A stretch of 64,000 nt of DNA, taken from contig CAVUAO010000003.1 of assembly GCA_963739515.1 (NCBI GenBank), positions 372,001 through 436,000 of the forward strand, in the 5' to 3' direction. Positions within the stretch are counted from its first letter, which is position 1. The number at the start of each line of letters is the position of its first letter. The notes beneath the pieces were generated by a model, which made no database searches, was not told the origin of the DNA, and worked only from the letters and a program-made list of their open reading frames with translations. The DNA comes from JBFYTX01 sp963739515. GTDB taxonomy: Bacteria > Chloroflexota > Dehalococcoidia > Dehalococcoidales > RBG-16-60-22. Of the stretch, positions 28,296 to 36,876 are shown piece after piece. The position numbers and the translations under genes were made by a program.

Positions 28296-29636
28296 ATGGC
28301 AGAAGAAACGAAGAAACTTAAACGACCCCGCGGCACGCCCCGGCTTATCCCGGGCAAGTGCATCGCCTGCGGCGCCCGCTGTGAGACCGAATGCCCTAAA
28401 GACTCCATCAAGATGAACGAAAAGGGCGAGCCGGTCATCGACCTGGAGAAGTGCACCCGCTGCCAGCGCTGCCTGAAAATCTGCCCCGTCCAGGCCATCG
28501 AGATTTATTACACGCCGGAAGAACAAAAAATCCTCGATGAGCTGGCGGCGCAGAAAGCCGCCGCAACTGCCGCCGCGCCGGAAGCCGAGGTCACCGACCC
28601 CCGGCTCATCAAGCTAAGGCAATACCACGGCGTGTGGGTCTTCACCGAGCACGCCGAGGGCAAACCGGCCGAGGTCTCCTGGGAGCTGCTGGGGGTGGGG
28701 GCGGAACTCGCTAAAGCCCGCAACGTCGAGCTCTGCTCGGTGGTCGTCGGGGAGAAGGTCGAACACCTTGTCCAGGAAGCTTTCGCCTACGGGGCAACTA
28801 AAGTCTATCTCGTGGACGACCCCGTTTTTCACCACTACCGCACCGAGTCGTATTACAAAGCGCTGGTCTACTTGATTGAAAAATACAAGCCGGAGATAAT
28901 GCTCATAGGCGCGACGGGGCTGGGCCGGGATTTAGCCGGAGCGGTCGCCACTAAACTACAGACAGGACTCACCGCCGACTGCACCGGACTATCTATCGAC
29001 GACAAGGGATTTCTTTTACAGACGCGTCCGGCGTTCGGCGGGAACATTATGGCGACCATCCTGACGGAATATACCCGTCCCCAGATGTCCACGGTGCGGC
29101 CGCACGTGATGCCCATGCCGGCTAAAGATACCTCCCGCACCGGCACGATTATCCGGGAGAAGGTGCCCCTGAAAGAGGAGGAAATCGCCGCCAAAGTCCT
29201 GGAGATAATCGCCGACAAGAGCCTGGACAGCGTCGACGTGGCAGCGGCGGATATCATCGTTTCCGGCGGGCGCGGCATGTGCAATGCCGAGAACTACAAA
29301 ATTCTGCAAGAGCTGGCGGATGAGCTCGGCGGAGTGGTTGCCTGCTCCCGCGCCGCCGTGGAAGCCGGCTGGATGCCCCTCGAAAGGCAGGTCGGCCAGA
29401 CCGGCAAGACGGTCCGACCCAAGATTTATTTCGCCGTGGGCATCAGCGGCGCCATCCAGCACCTGGTCGGCATGCAGGAGTCGGACACGATTATCGCCAT
29501 CAACCGCGATAAGCAGGCGCCCATCTTCGAGGTCGCCACCTACGGCATCGTCGGCGACCTTTTCCAGGTGATACCGGCGATAACCACTTACGTTAAAGAA
29601 AGGCGCGCCCAAAAGGCTGGAAAGGCGGCGATATAA
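28296..29636 (+). CDS. etfA: Electron transfer flavoprotein alpha subunit with N-terminal ferredoxin domain (set 1)
   Basis: A 446-residue EtfA/FixB. The N-terminus has a basic stretch and two [4Fe-4S] motifs: C-x2-C-x3-C-x3-CP (CIACGARCETECPK, one residue longer than standard) and CTRCQRCLKICP. An Ala-rich linker (about 80-100) leads to the EtfA core with QTRPAFGGNIMATI, the FAD-domain signatures SGGRGM, VGQTGKTVRPKIYFAVGISG and AINRDKQAPIFEVATYGIVG. Starts 4 nt after etfB. Ferredoxin-bearing EtfA proteins are known from bifurcating systems such as caffeyl-CoA reductase and lactate dehydrogenase of acetogens. Confidence 0.93.
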   Translation: MAEETKKLKRPRGTPRLIPGKCIACGARCETECPKDSIKMNEKGEPVIDLEKCTRCQRCLKICPVQAIEIYYTPEEQKILDELAAQKAAATAAAPEAEVTDPRLIKLRQYHGVWVFTEHAEGKPAEVSWELLGVGAELAKARNVELCSVVVGEKVEHLVQEAFAYGATKVYLVDDPVFHHYRTESYYKALVYLIEKYKPEIMLIGATGLGRDLAGAVATKLQTGLTADCTGLSIDDKGFLLQTRPAFGGNIMATILTEYTRPQMSTVRPHVMPMPAKDTSRTGTIIREKVPLKEEEIAAKVLEIIADKSLDSVDVAAADIIVSGGRGMCNAENYKILQELADELGGVVACSRAAVEAGWMPLERQVGQTGKTVRPKIYFAVGISGAIQHLVGMQESDTIIAINRDKQAPIFEVATYGIVGDLFQVIPAITTYVKERRAQKAGKAAI

Positions 29637-29639
29637 AGG

Positions 29640-29757
29640 ACAAAATCCCCCTGTGTCCCCCTTTACGAAAGGGGGAGCGATAGTACAGGGCGGTGGAAAT
29701 AATGGGTAAGCCGACAGCTTCTCCCTTTGTAAAGGGAGATTGAGAGGGATTTTATAA
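29640..29757. repeat. Dispersed CCCCCTTTACGAAAGGGGG repeat
   Basis: Between etfA and the reductase: CCCCCTTTACGAAAGGGGG (a near-perfect hairpin, about 29652-29672) and a second arm CTCCCTTTGTAAAGGGAG at about 29721-29740, bracketed by AAAATCCC and GGGATTTT. Related copies lie at about 61225 and 61385. Confidence 0.7.
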
Positions 29758-29761
29758 CAAT

Positions 29762-31727
29762 ATGACGGCAACCGTAACGGCGTTTATTATCATGCTCGTC
29801 CTGGCGATAGCTTTCTTTGCCTTTAGCTGCTACCGGCGCTTCGGGCTGATATTAAAAGGCAAGCCGGAAAACCGCTTTAATGCCTTTTTCAAACGCTTCT
29901 GGAACATGCTCTATTACGCCTTCGGGCAGCGGCGCGTGGTGAAAAAGCCCTTCGGTATCAACCACTTCGTGCTCTTCTGGGCTTTCATGATACTATTGAT
30001 CTCCAACACGGAATTTTTGTTGAGTGGACTGGCGCCCGGCGCCATCAGCTTCGCGCGCCTGCCGGACGGCGCCTACTTTACCCTCGTTTATATCTTCGAC
30101 ATCATGTCCGTCCTGGCGCTGCTCGCGGTGATTTTAGCGATGATCCGCCGCCTGACTTTCCCGCCCCCCTACACCGAGGCCAGGAGCCGCGACGCATTCA
30201 TTATTCTCGGGCTGGTCGGCGGGTTGATGATTGCCTACTTCGGCCTGCACGCCAGCGAAATCGCCGCGGGGACGGAAAGGGCGGCGGCCTATATGCCCAT
30301 CTCGAATTTCGGCGCTTCGCTGATTCCTGACGGGGCGGGGGGACTGGATACCGCGGCCAGGGTCTTCTGGTGGCTCCACGCCATTATTTTGGTTTCGTTC
30401 TTAAATTACCTGCCCTACAGCAAGCACATGCACATCATGACATCCATTCCCAACTGCTTTTTCAAGAGCCTGGAAAAGGTGCGGACGCAACCGCGCGAGG
30501 AATTTAAAAAGGGCAACGTTTTCGGGGTGGGGGAAGTCGAGGACTTTACTTGGAAGGGGCTGTTCGATTCTTACGCCTGCACCGAATGCGGGCGCTGCTC
30601 GGATAACTGCCCGGCCAAGCTGACGGATAAGACTTTGCATCCCCGGCTCGTCATTCACGACATCAAAACGAACCTGCTGAAAAACGCCAATAAAGACGGG
30701 CATCCGGAGCTGCCGCTCATCGGCGACCGGGGGGAGGGGAGCGTTAAAGAAATAGCCATCTGGGAGTGCACCACCTGCGGCGCCTGCATGGAGGTCTGCC
30801 CCGTCTTTATCGAGCACGTGCCCCGCCTCGTCGATATGCGCCGCCACCTCGTCGAAACCCGGTCGAAGTTCCCCGAAGAGCTCCGGGTGTTTTTCGAGAA
30901 CATGGAGTCACGCAGTAATCCCTGGGGCATCGCCCCCGCCGAGCGTACCAAGTGGGCGGCGGATATCACCGTCAAGCCCTTCGAAGACCGGCAAGACGGA
31001 GTACCTGTTCTACGTCGGCTGCGCGGGGTCGTTCGATGCGCGCAATCGCAACACCACGCTGTCCCTGGCAAAAATCCTGGACAAGAGCGGGGTCTCCTGG
31101 GGCACGCTGGGACGGGAGGAACTGTGCTGCGGCGAGAGCCTGCGGCGCCTCGGCAACGAGTACATCTTTGACCGCATGGCTAAAGCCAATATCAAGCTGT
31201 ACGCCGACAAGGGCGTGAAAAAGATCATTACCCAGTGCCCGCACTGCTACAGCGTTTTAAAGAACGATTATAAGCAATATGGCGCCGAATTCGAGGTCTT
31301 CCACCATACGGAGTTTATCCAGAGCCTCATTCAAGAGGGCAGGTTGAAGCTCAACACCGCGTCCGGTCTCGGCAACGTGGTCTTTCACGATTCCTGCTAC
31401 CTCGGGCGGTATAACTCTATTTATGACGCCCCCCGCCGGGTCGTGGCCGCCGCCACCGGCAAAGCGCCGACGGAAATGGAGCGCCGCCGCGATAAGGGTT
31501 TCTGCTGCGGGGCGGGCGGCGGCCGAATGTGGATGGAGGAAAAGGAGGGGAAGCTCATCAACGTGGCGCGGGTGGAACAGGCCCTGGAGAAAAAGCCGGA
31601 CACCATCTGCGTCTGCTGCCCCTACTGCATGACCATGTTCGACGATGGCTTAAAGGATAAAGAGGCCGCCGACAAGGTGCAGGTGCTGGACCTGGCGGAA
31701 ATCGTGGCGAGAGCGCTGGCAGACTAA
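29762..31727 (+). CDS. Membrane Fe-S (HdrD/NarI-like) reductase, probable ETF:menaquinone oxidoreductase (frameshifted)
   Basis: About five N-terminal membrane helices (to about residue 215) with His residues suited to b-haem in FWWLHAIILVSFLNYLPYSK. Then two [4Fe-4S] motifs (CTECGRCSDNCP and CTTCGACMEVCP) and two CCG (HdrD-type) domains (YVGCAGSFDAR...LCCGESL...CPHC and HDSCYLGRYN...CCGAGGG...CCPYC). The frame breaks near 30989: one surplus base in GACCGGCAAGACG, after which KTEYLFYVGCAGS continues to 31727. Joined length is about 655 residues. This domain order beside etfBA is the arrangement described in syntrophic fatty-acid oxidisers, where the protein links ETF to menaquinone. Role inferred from that context. 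Confidence 0.87.
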
Positions 31728-31772
31728 AGAAACCTCACCCCCCTTAATCCCCCCTCCTTTTTTCCCCTTACC

Positions 31773-31801
31773 TTGAGCTATCCCCTTTCATGCTCTATAC
31801 T
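31773..31801 (+). promoter_or_regulatory. nurA promoter
   Basis: TTGAGC (31773-31778), 17-bp spacer, TATACT (31796-31801), followed by a short leader with AGAGGA before the ATG at 31823. Confidence 0.55.
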
Positions 31802-31822
31802 TTAGCCAGAGGAACATTATAA

Positions 31823-33019
31823 ATGTCGCTGGATTTGACTAAAGTTGCCGGGCAGGTTATCGCTATGATCGCGGGTCTGAAGGACGGTCGCGCCGAAAGG
31901 GAAAGACGCCTGCGCTTCGCGCTGGATACCCTGGGCGATGAAGTCATCGACCTCGCTGCCCTGAAAAAGAAAATAAAAGAAGGCAAAACGACCTGGCTCG
32001 TGGCGGATATCGTCGAGGGAATCGATAAACGCTATCCTTTGCCCCCCGCCCCGGCCGATTTTACCGTCCTGGCTACGGACGGCTCGCACATCGATGTCGA
32101 CCGGCATCACAACACCCGCTGCTACCTGATAAACATCGGGTCGGTGGTTATCCGCTACGGTAGCCGTCCCGATGCCGTGCTTTCGAGCGCCCCCCGCCTC
32201 TACTCCGACGATAAGGACCTGGCTGTGATGCCCCCGGGCGGCGGCCGCGAGCAGCCGGTGGAAGGCGCTATCTTGGGTGCCAAGCGCTCCGTTGAGGAGT
32301 GTCAACACCTGGCCGCTCTGGCCGCGGACCTGCCTTCGGGCAGCGAGTCGCTGGCCATCCTGGACGGCACGCTCATCCTCTGGGGACTGGAAGCCTACCC
32401 CGACTTCGTTACTGACTCGCTGCTGCACGATGGTTTGCTGAAATGCCTCGACGCCATGAAAAAGCTCAATCAAGACCGCCGCCTCGCCCTGGCGAGCTAT
32501 ATCAGCTTCCCCCGCTCCACGGATGTCGTTAACGTGCTGCGGGTGGCTGTCTGCCCCAATGATGTCCCCGACTGCGATAAGCAGTGTCCGCCGGAGAAAG
32601 GGCGGGACTGTGATAGTTTAGCGGGCGTGCGCGACCGCGACCTCTTTATGGAACTACTAAAAAGAGGCGAAAGGTCGGCGCTGTTTATCAGCCCCTCGAA
32701 AATCGTTAGAGAGCACTATGGTGCGCACCGCGTTTATTTCTTTTATCTGCGCGTCGCTGATGAAATCGCCCGCGTCGAAGTGCCGCAGTGGGTGGCGGAA
32801 AATAAAGCGCTGCTGGACTTGGCCCACGCCCTCGTCTATGACCAGTCCCGGCGCGGCGGCGGCTACCCGGTCGTCCTTTCCGAAGCCCATGAACAGGCGG
32901 TCGTTACCGGCGCGGATAGAGAAAATTTCTGGGAACTGGTAGAATCAACACTGATAGAGGACCATCTGCCCGGCCCGTCCTCCGGCAAAAGCGCCAGTAA
33001 AAGGACAAGGTGGGTATGA
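31823..33019 (+). CDS. nurA: NurA-domain nuclease
   Basis: A 398-residue NurA-family protein. The metal-binding core is VLATDGSHIDVDRHH (family motif DGS), with a later D in LAILDGTLILWGLEAYP and the C-terminal LDLAHALVYDQSRRGGGYPV. NurA is a 5'-3' nuclease that works with the HerA ATPase in DNA end resection. A HerA-type ATPase lies 2.2 kb downstream on the same strand. Four cysteines around residues 250-265 (CPNDVPDCDKQCPPEKGRDC) are unusual and may bind metal. Length is somewhat above archaeal NurA. Confidence 0.82.
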   Translation: MSLDLTKVAGQVIAMIAGLKDGRAERERRLRFALDTLGDEVIDLAALKKKIKEGKTTWLVADIVEGIDKRYPLPPAPADFTVLATDGSHIDVDRHHNTRCYLINIGSVVIRYGSRPDAVLSSAPRLYSDDKDLAVMPPGGGREQPVEGAILGAKRSVEECQHLAALAADLPSGSESLAILDGTLILWGLEAYPDFVTDSLLHDGLLKCLDAMKKLNQDRRLALASYISFPRSTDVVNVLRVAVCPNDVPDCDKQCPPEKGRDCDSLAGVRDRDLFMELLKRGERSALFISPSKIVREHYGAHRVYFFYLRVADEIARVEVPQWVAENKALLDLAHALVYDQSRRGGGYPVVLSEAHEQAVVTGADRENFWELVESTLIEDHLPGPSSGKSASKRTRWV

Positions 33020-33029
33020 AGGCGAAACT

Positions 33030-33140
33030 CTAAATTCTAATATCTAAACTCTAAACGAATTAAGATTACCGCGTGTTTTATGTTTAAAATTTAATATTTT
33101 GATATTGTTTAGGATTTAGTGCTTAGTATTTAGTGCTTGG
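33030..33140. repeat. ~110-bp AT-rich imperfect palindrome
   Basis: TAAATTCTAATATCTAAAC at the left end is roughly complementary to the right end (GATATTGTTTAGGATTTAG, GCTTAGTATTTAG). The copy at 54892-55010 shares both ends. No coding potential. Confidence 0.7.
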
Positions 33141-33157
33141 CATGCAGGGGGGCTGAT

Positions 33158-34075
33158 ATGAAAAAACTTCTTTTGGCGGCGGTCATTGTCCTGGCGCTGG
33201 GGCTGGCGGCTTCCATCTATTTTTGTTTTACTCTCTCTCAGGATAAAAACGATTTAACTGCCGAATTGAATTCGGTTAAAACCGACCTCGCGTCGGTTCA
33301 GGCGGAACTAGCTGGCAAAAACGACGCGCTGGCGGCATCGCTGACTGAGCTCGATGCCACCAAGGCTACCCTTACTTCCACGACTTCGGAACTCAGCACC
33401 ACTAAAGACACGCTCGTCTCTACGCAGTCGGACCTTACCGCCGCCAATCGGCGACTTGAGACAACTCAAACCGAGCTTAACTCGGCTAATAACCAGCTGA
33501 CTTCCTCGCAGGCATCCCTGACCACCCTGCAAGATTCGGTCTCCGGTTTGCAGCACCAGCTGGACATTTCCCGGGAAACTCTCGACGGCCTGGGAATTAC
33601 GGTTTCTTTGAGCCGTGAGTGCCGCGATGTGGCGCTGGTGGATAATGCGACGGCTCAAAATCCGACCTGGAACGAGCTGATGTCCTTCCTCGCTAACGAC
33701 TCTACGGAGGACCATGAGTATATCGCCGATGTTTATGACTGCTCGCAGTTCTCCCGGGACCTCCATAATCGTGCCGAAGCGGCGGGCATCCGCGCGGCTG
33801 AGGTGCAGGTGAGGTTCAAAGGCGACAGGGCCGGTCACGCCCTCGACGCTTTCATCACGACCGATTTCGGGCTGGTATACGTCGACTGCACTACCCCACC
33901 CGATACCTGCGCCCGCGTCGTACTCGATAAAGAATACCGTGCGGTAAATAAGGAGCGTTTAGCGGGCCAATACGCCCGGGACGAATTGTGGTGGGACTCG
34001 TTATGGTCATACTATTATTTGAAGTCGGACTCCGGCGGACATGCCGTCGTATCGAGTATTAGGATATACTGGTAA
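33158..34075 (+). CDS. Membrane-anchored coiled-coil protein with transglutaminase-like domain
   Basis: About 305 residues. The start is the ATG at 33158, because the protein then begins MKKLLLAAVIVLALGLAASI, a signal anchor, and a G-rich site (AGGGGGG) precedes it. Residues ~25-140 form a long Thr/Ser/Leu/Asp heptad coiled coil. The C-terminal domain shows the transglutaminase-like Cys-His-Asp order: YDCSQFSRDLHNRAE (Cys near 193), GHALDAFITTDFGLVYVDCT. It probably sits on the outside of the membrane. Substrate unknown; may be peptidase-like rather than cross-linking. Confidence 0.7.
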   Translation: MKKLLLAAVIVLALGLAASIYFCFTLSQDKNDLTAELNSVKTDLASVQAELAGKNDALAASLTELDATKATLTSTTSELSTTKDTLVSTQSDLTAANRRLETTQTELNSANNQLTSSQASLTTLQDSVSGLQHQLDISRETLDGLGITVSLSRECRDVALVDNATAQNPTWNELMSFLANDSTEDHEYIADVYDCSQFSRDLHNRAEAAGIRAAEVQVRFKGDRAGHALDAFITTDFGLVYVDCTTPPDTCARVVLDKEYRAVNKERLAGQYARDELWWDSLWSYYYLKSDSGGHAVVSSIRIYW

Positions 34076-34112
34076 TACTATAGCCATATTTTATTAACAG
34101 GAGGTTTTAACC

Positions 34113-34190
34113 ATGGGCAGCAAAGGCAGAAAGAACGTCAAGAAACCCAAGGGCGGCGCTAAAAAAGGCGCTGATACTAAGAAGAAATAA
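34113..34190 (+). CDS. 25-residue Lys/Gly-rich peptide
   Basis: ATG at 34113 with a textbook ribosome site (CAGGAGG, 7 nt upstream). The peptide is MGSKGRKNVKKPKGGAKKGA followed by DTKKK, nearly half basic with no hydrophobic core. Too short for standard gene callers. It could bind nucleic acid. A similar basic mini-protein lies at 54796-54894. Confidence 0.55.
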   Translation: MGSKGRKNVKKPKGGAKKGADTKKK

Positions 34191-34204
34191 ATAGCGGCAT
34201 CAGC

Positions 34205-34335
34205 CAGGCAATCTCCTCTCATTTCCCCCTTCCCCTGCGAGGGGAAGGGGGATTAAGGGGGATGGAGTCTCTAATGCTCTCTTCCCCCTCTCCTTCACCC
34301 TGCCTCCGAAGGAGAGGGGAAAACAGGGGGTGAGG
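34205..34335. repeat. GAGGGG two-hairpin repeat reaching into the next gene
   Basis: CCCCCTTCCCC / GGGGAAGGGGG hairpin at about 34227-34252, then CCCCTCTCCTTC / GAAGGAGAGGGG at about 34286-34320 with the family tail CAGGGGGTGAGG. The GTG used as start of the following gene lies in this tail. Confidence 0.7.
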
Positions 34336-34932
34336 TTTATAATTAGCTCAATATCACCAAAAATCGCTGAGGTTATCGAGGCCGGCACCACTCAGTTCAC
34401 CGCCCAGTGCTACGAGCTTTATCCTTCTAAAGAAGGGCCGCCCCTCGGCAGCCTGGTCAGGACCGGCGCTATTTACGGCATCGTCGCCCACGCGGAGACC
34501 GCCGGCATCGAGCCGGGACGCCGTCCCATCGCCCGCGGCCGGGAAGAAGCCTCGGAGGAGGCCGTCTTCGCGTCCAGCCCTCAGCTTTCCAAGCTTTTGC
34601 GCAGCGATTTTACCGCGGCGGTCGTGGGTTTTCGGGACGACGCTAAAATTCTCCAGTACCTCCCTCCGCAGCCCGCCCGCATCCACGGCTTCGTGTACTT
34701 ATGTCAACCAGATGAGGTCAAAGAATTTAGCCAAAACCTCGACTTTTTAAGTATTTTAATTAACGCCGCCCTCCCTATCCCTGCCGAGGAGCTTATCGGC
34801 GCGGTTTTACGCCAGATGGGCCTCGCTCAGGACGACCCGCGTGCTTTCCTGGTGGCGGCGGGCAAAGCGCTGGCCAATATCTTGAGCAATGATTTTCTCC
34901 GACTTAAAAATATCCTGGGGAGGCTGCAATAA
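34330..34932 (+). CDS. HAS-barrel-like protein of the NurA-HerA locus
   Basis: A 200-residue soluble protein. The first ~50 residues (VIEAGTTQFTAQCYELYP, PPLGSLVRT) look like the HAS-barrel segment found at the start of HerA-type ATPases. The C-terminal half is helical with no motif I know. It lies between nurA and herA on the same strand, so a role with that complex is likely by context. The start is GTG at 34330, located in repeat DNA, with no ordinary ribosome site; the true start may be further in. Confidence 0.62.
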   Translation: MRFIISSISPKIAEVIEAGTTQFTAQCYELYPSKEGPPLGSLVRTGAIYGIVAHAETAGIEPGRRPIARGREEASEEAVFASSPQLSKLLRSDFTAAVVGFRDDAKILQYLPPQPARIHGFVYLCQPDEVKEFSQNLDFLSILINAALPIPAEELIGAVLRQMGLAQDDPRAFLVAAGKALANILSNDFLRLKNILGRLQ

Positions 34933-35030
34933 AGACCTCCTTAAAGTGACAAAACCCTGTTGCGCCATGAGCCGTTTAAGTGCATTATATAGTTGATTAT
35001 TATTAGTAAAAATGATTAGAGTTTGGCCGA

Positions 35031-35210
35031 CTTACCATAAATCGAAAAACGAATACTCCGGATTCGAAGCTGGACTTAACATAAATTAAAAAACGAATAA
35101 CCGCGATTTTGAAGCTAACTTAACATATAACGAATAACGAATATAGCTACAAAATTTGAATAATTAGCTTCAAAACTAAAAAATTTTAAAAAACGAATCA
35201 TTTTTTGCTT
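35031..35210 (+). repeat. ~44-bp tandem repeat array (about 4 units)
   Basis: Units begin CTTACCATAAATCGAAAAAC at 35031 and CTTAACATAAATTAAAAAAC at 35075, exactly 44 nt apart, with more diverged units from 35119. Each unit has the core AAAAACGAATA and ends in TTGAAGCT or TCGAAGCT. Fills the 290-nt gap before herA, which has no gene. An inverted array of the same family lies at 47440-47655. Confidence 0.8.
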
Positions 35211-35222
35211 GGGAATTAACCG

Positions 35223-36839
35223 ATGAAACCTGAAAATAGCCAGAAGCTCGGCATCGTCACCACCGCCTCGCTGGAAAAGGGCGTGGACGTCCGCCTGGAC
35301 GCCCCCGTCTCGGTGGAGGACATGGTGGTCGGCCGCTACGTCACCATCGAAGGGCAGAAGCGCCGCTTCTTCGGCATGATTACCGATGTCAGCCTGAAGT
35401 TCACCGACGACCGCCTCTCCGTTTCCCCACCCGATGTCGCCGACCCCTTTATCGCCGAGGTCCTGGCCGGCACCAGCACCTTCGGCACGATACATGTCAG
35501 CCCTCAGCTGACCATCGGCGGGGACGCCGCCTCCCTGCTGGAAGGTCCCCAGCCCGTCAAGACTATCCCCGCCCACTTCTCCACGGTCAACCTGGCTTCG
35601 GAGCAGGACATCGAAAGCGTTTTCGGGAAAGAGGACGAGGAAAGGTTCCATATCGGCAACCCGCTGGACATGGAGATGAAGCTCTGCCTGAACCTGGAGG
35701 AGTTCGCCAAGCGCTCCAACGGCATCTTCGGCAAGAGCGGCACCGGCAAGACCTTCCTCACCCGCATCCTGCTCATCGGTATGCTGCAAAAAAGCAAAGC
35801 CGTCAACCTGATTTTCGATATGCATAACGAGTACGGCTGGCAGGGCACCAGCGAGAAAGGCCCGCCCGTCAAGGGACTCAAACAGCTGTTCCCGTCTAAG
35901 GTAGCCGTCTTTACCCTCGACGAAGAGAACTCGCGGCGCCGCGGCGTCAGCACCGACTTCGTCGTGAAAATCGGCTATGATGAAATCGAGCCGGAGGATA
36001 TCGTGCTGCTGCGGCAGACCCTGAATCTTACCGACCTTGCCGTCGAAGCGAGCTATCAACTGCGCCGCCGCTTCGGCAAGACCTGGATACAAAACACCAT
36101 CGACACGGAAGACCCCGATGACGTTAAGCAGCTTCTGGAGGAAACGAAAATCCACGAGAGTACTTTACAGAGTCTCAAGCGCGGCCTGGCGACTATCCGC
36201 CGCCTGCCCTTTATCGAGCCGCATGCCCCGCTGGATGCCGTGAAAAATATCCTGGCTCACCTCGATGCCGGCACCAATGTCGTGCTGGAGTTCGGGCGTT
36301 ACCGCGATATCACCGCCTATATCCTGGTCGCCAACATGCTCGCCCGCCGTATCTATAGCCAGTACCAGTCCCGCACGGAAAAGGCCATGGCGGAAGGCGT
36401 TGCCCCGCCCCATCCGCTGGTCATCACCATCGAGGAAGCCCACAAGTTCCTCAACCCCGAGGTCTCGGGACAGACCATTTTCGGCACCATCGCCCGCGAG
36501 ATGCGCAAGTACAATGTTTCGCTCCTCGTCATCGACCAGCGTCCCAGCGGCATCGATACCGAGGTGATGTCCCAGATGGGTACTAAAATTACCTGCCTGC
36601 TCGATAACGAGCGGGATATCGATAGCGTGCTGGCGGGCGTCTCCGGCAAAAACGAGCTCAAAGCGGTATTGTCCCGACTCGCCCCCCGGCAGCAGGCGCT
36701 CATCTTCGGCCACGCTGTCCCCATGCCGGTGGCCTTCCAGCCGGTCGCTTATGACACCAAGTTCTACTCCAGCTTGACCCCCGGCGATAAAAAATCGCAA
36801 AAACAGACTGATACAGACATCGAAAAGCTCTGGGAGTAA
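35223..36839 (+). CDS. herA: HerA-type DNA-translocating ATPase
   Basis: A 538-residue FtsK/HerA-superfamily ATPase. An N-terminal HAS-barrel (DAPVSVEDMVVGRYVTIEG) precedes Walker A GKSGTGKTFL near residue 178 and Walker B LVITIEEAHKFLNP. RQQALIFGHAVPMPVAFQP lies near the C-terminus. HerA forms hexameric rings that act with NurA in DNA end processing. nurA and a HAS-barrel protein precede it on the same strand. The ATG at 35223 lies just past the tandem repeat array and has no good ribosome site. Confidence 0.88.
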   Translation: MKPENSQKLGIVTTASLEKGVDVRLDAPVSVEDMVVGRYVTIEGQKRRFFGMITDVSLKFTDDRLSVSPPDVADPFIAEVLAGTSTFGTIHVSPQLTIGGDAASLLEGPQPVKTIPAHFSTVNLASEQDIESVFGKEDEERFHIGNPLDMEMKLCLNLEEFAKRSNGIFGKSGTGKTFLTRILLIGMLQKSKAVNLIFDMHNEYGWQGTSEKGPPVKGLKQLFPSKVAVFTLDEENSRRRGVSTDFVVKIGYDEIEPEDIVLLRQTLNLTDLAVEASYQLRRRFGKTWIQNTIDTEDPDDVKQLLEETKIHESTLQSLKRGLATIRRLPFIEPHAPLDAVKNILAHLDAGTNVVLEFGRYRDITAYILVANMLARRIYSQYQSRTEKAMAEGVAPPHPLVITIEEAHKFLNPEVSGQTIFGTIAREMRKYNVSLLVIDQRPSGIDTEVMSQMGTKITCLLDNERDIDSVLAGVSGKNELKAVLSRLAPRQQALIFGHAVPMPVAFQPVAYDTKFYSSLTPGDKKSQKQTDTDIEKLWE

Positions 36840-36876
36840 AGGGGAGGCTGGAGATCTAGGAACCTAGGGGAAAAAT

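Noticed and set aside
18710..31727. Programmed ribosomal frameshifting as the cause of the split genes
   Set aside because: The breaks need both plus and minus shifts, occur at unrelated sequences and share no slippery heptamer with downstream structure.
35031..35210. CRISPR array
   Set aside because: Units are ~44 nt with only ~11 variable nt, the 'repeat' part drifts between units, and there are no cas genes.
35115..36155. A 346-codon minus-strand frame over herA
   Set aside because: HerA motifs on plus are decisive; the antisense protein has no recognisable domain.
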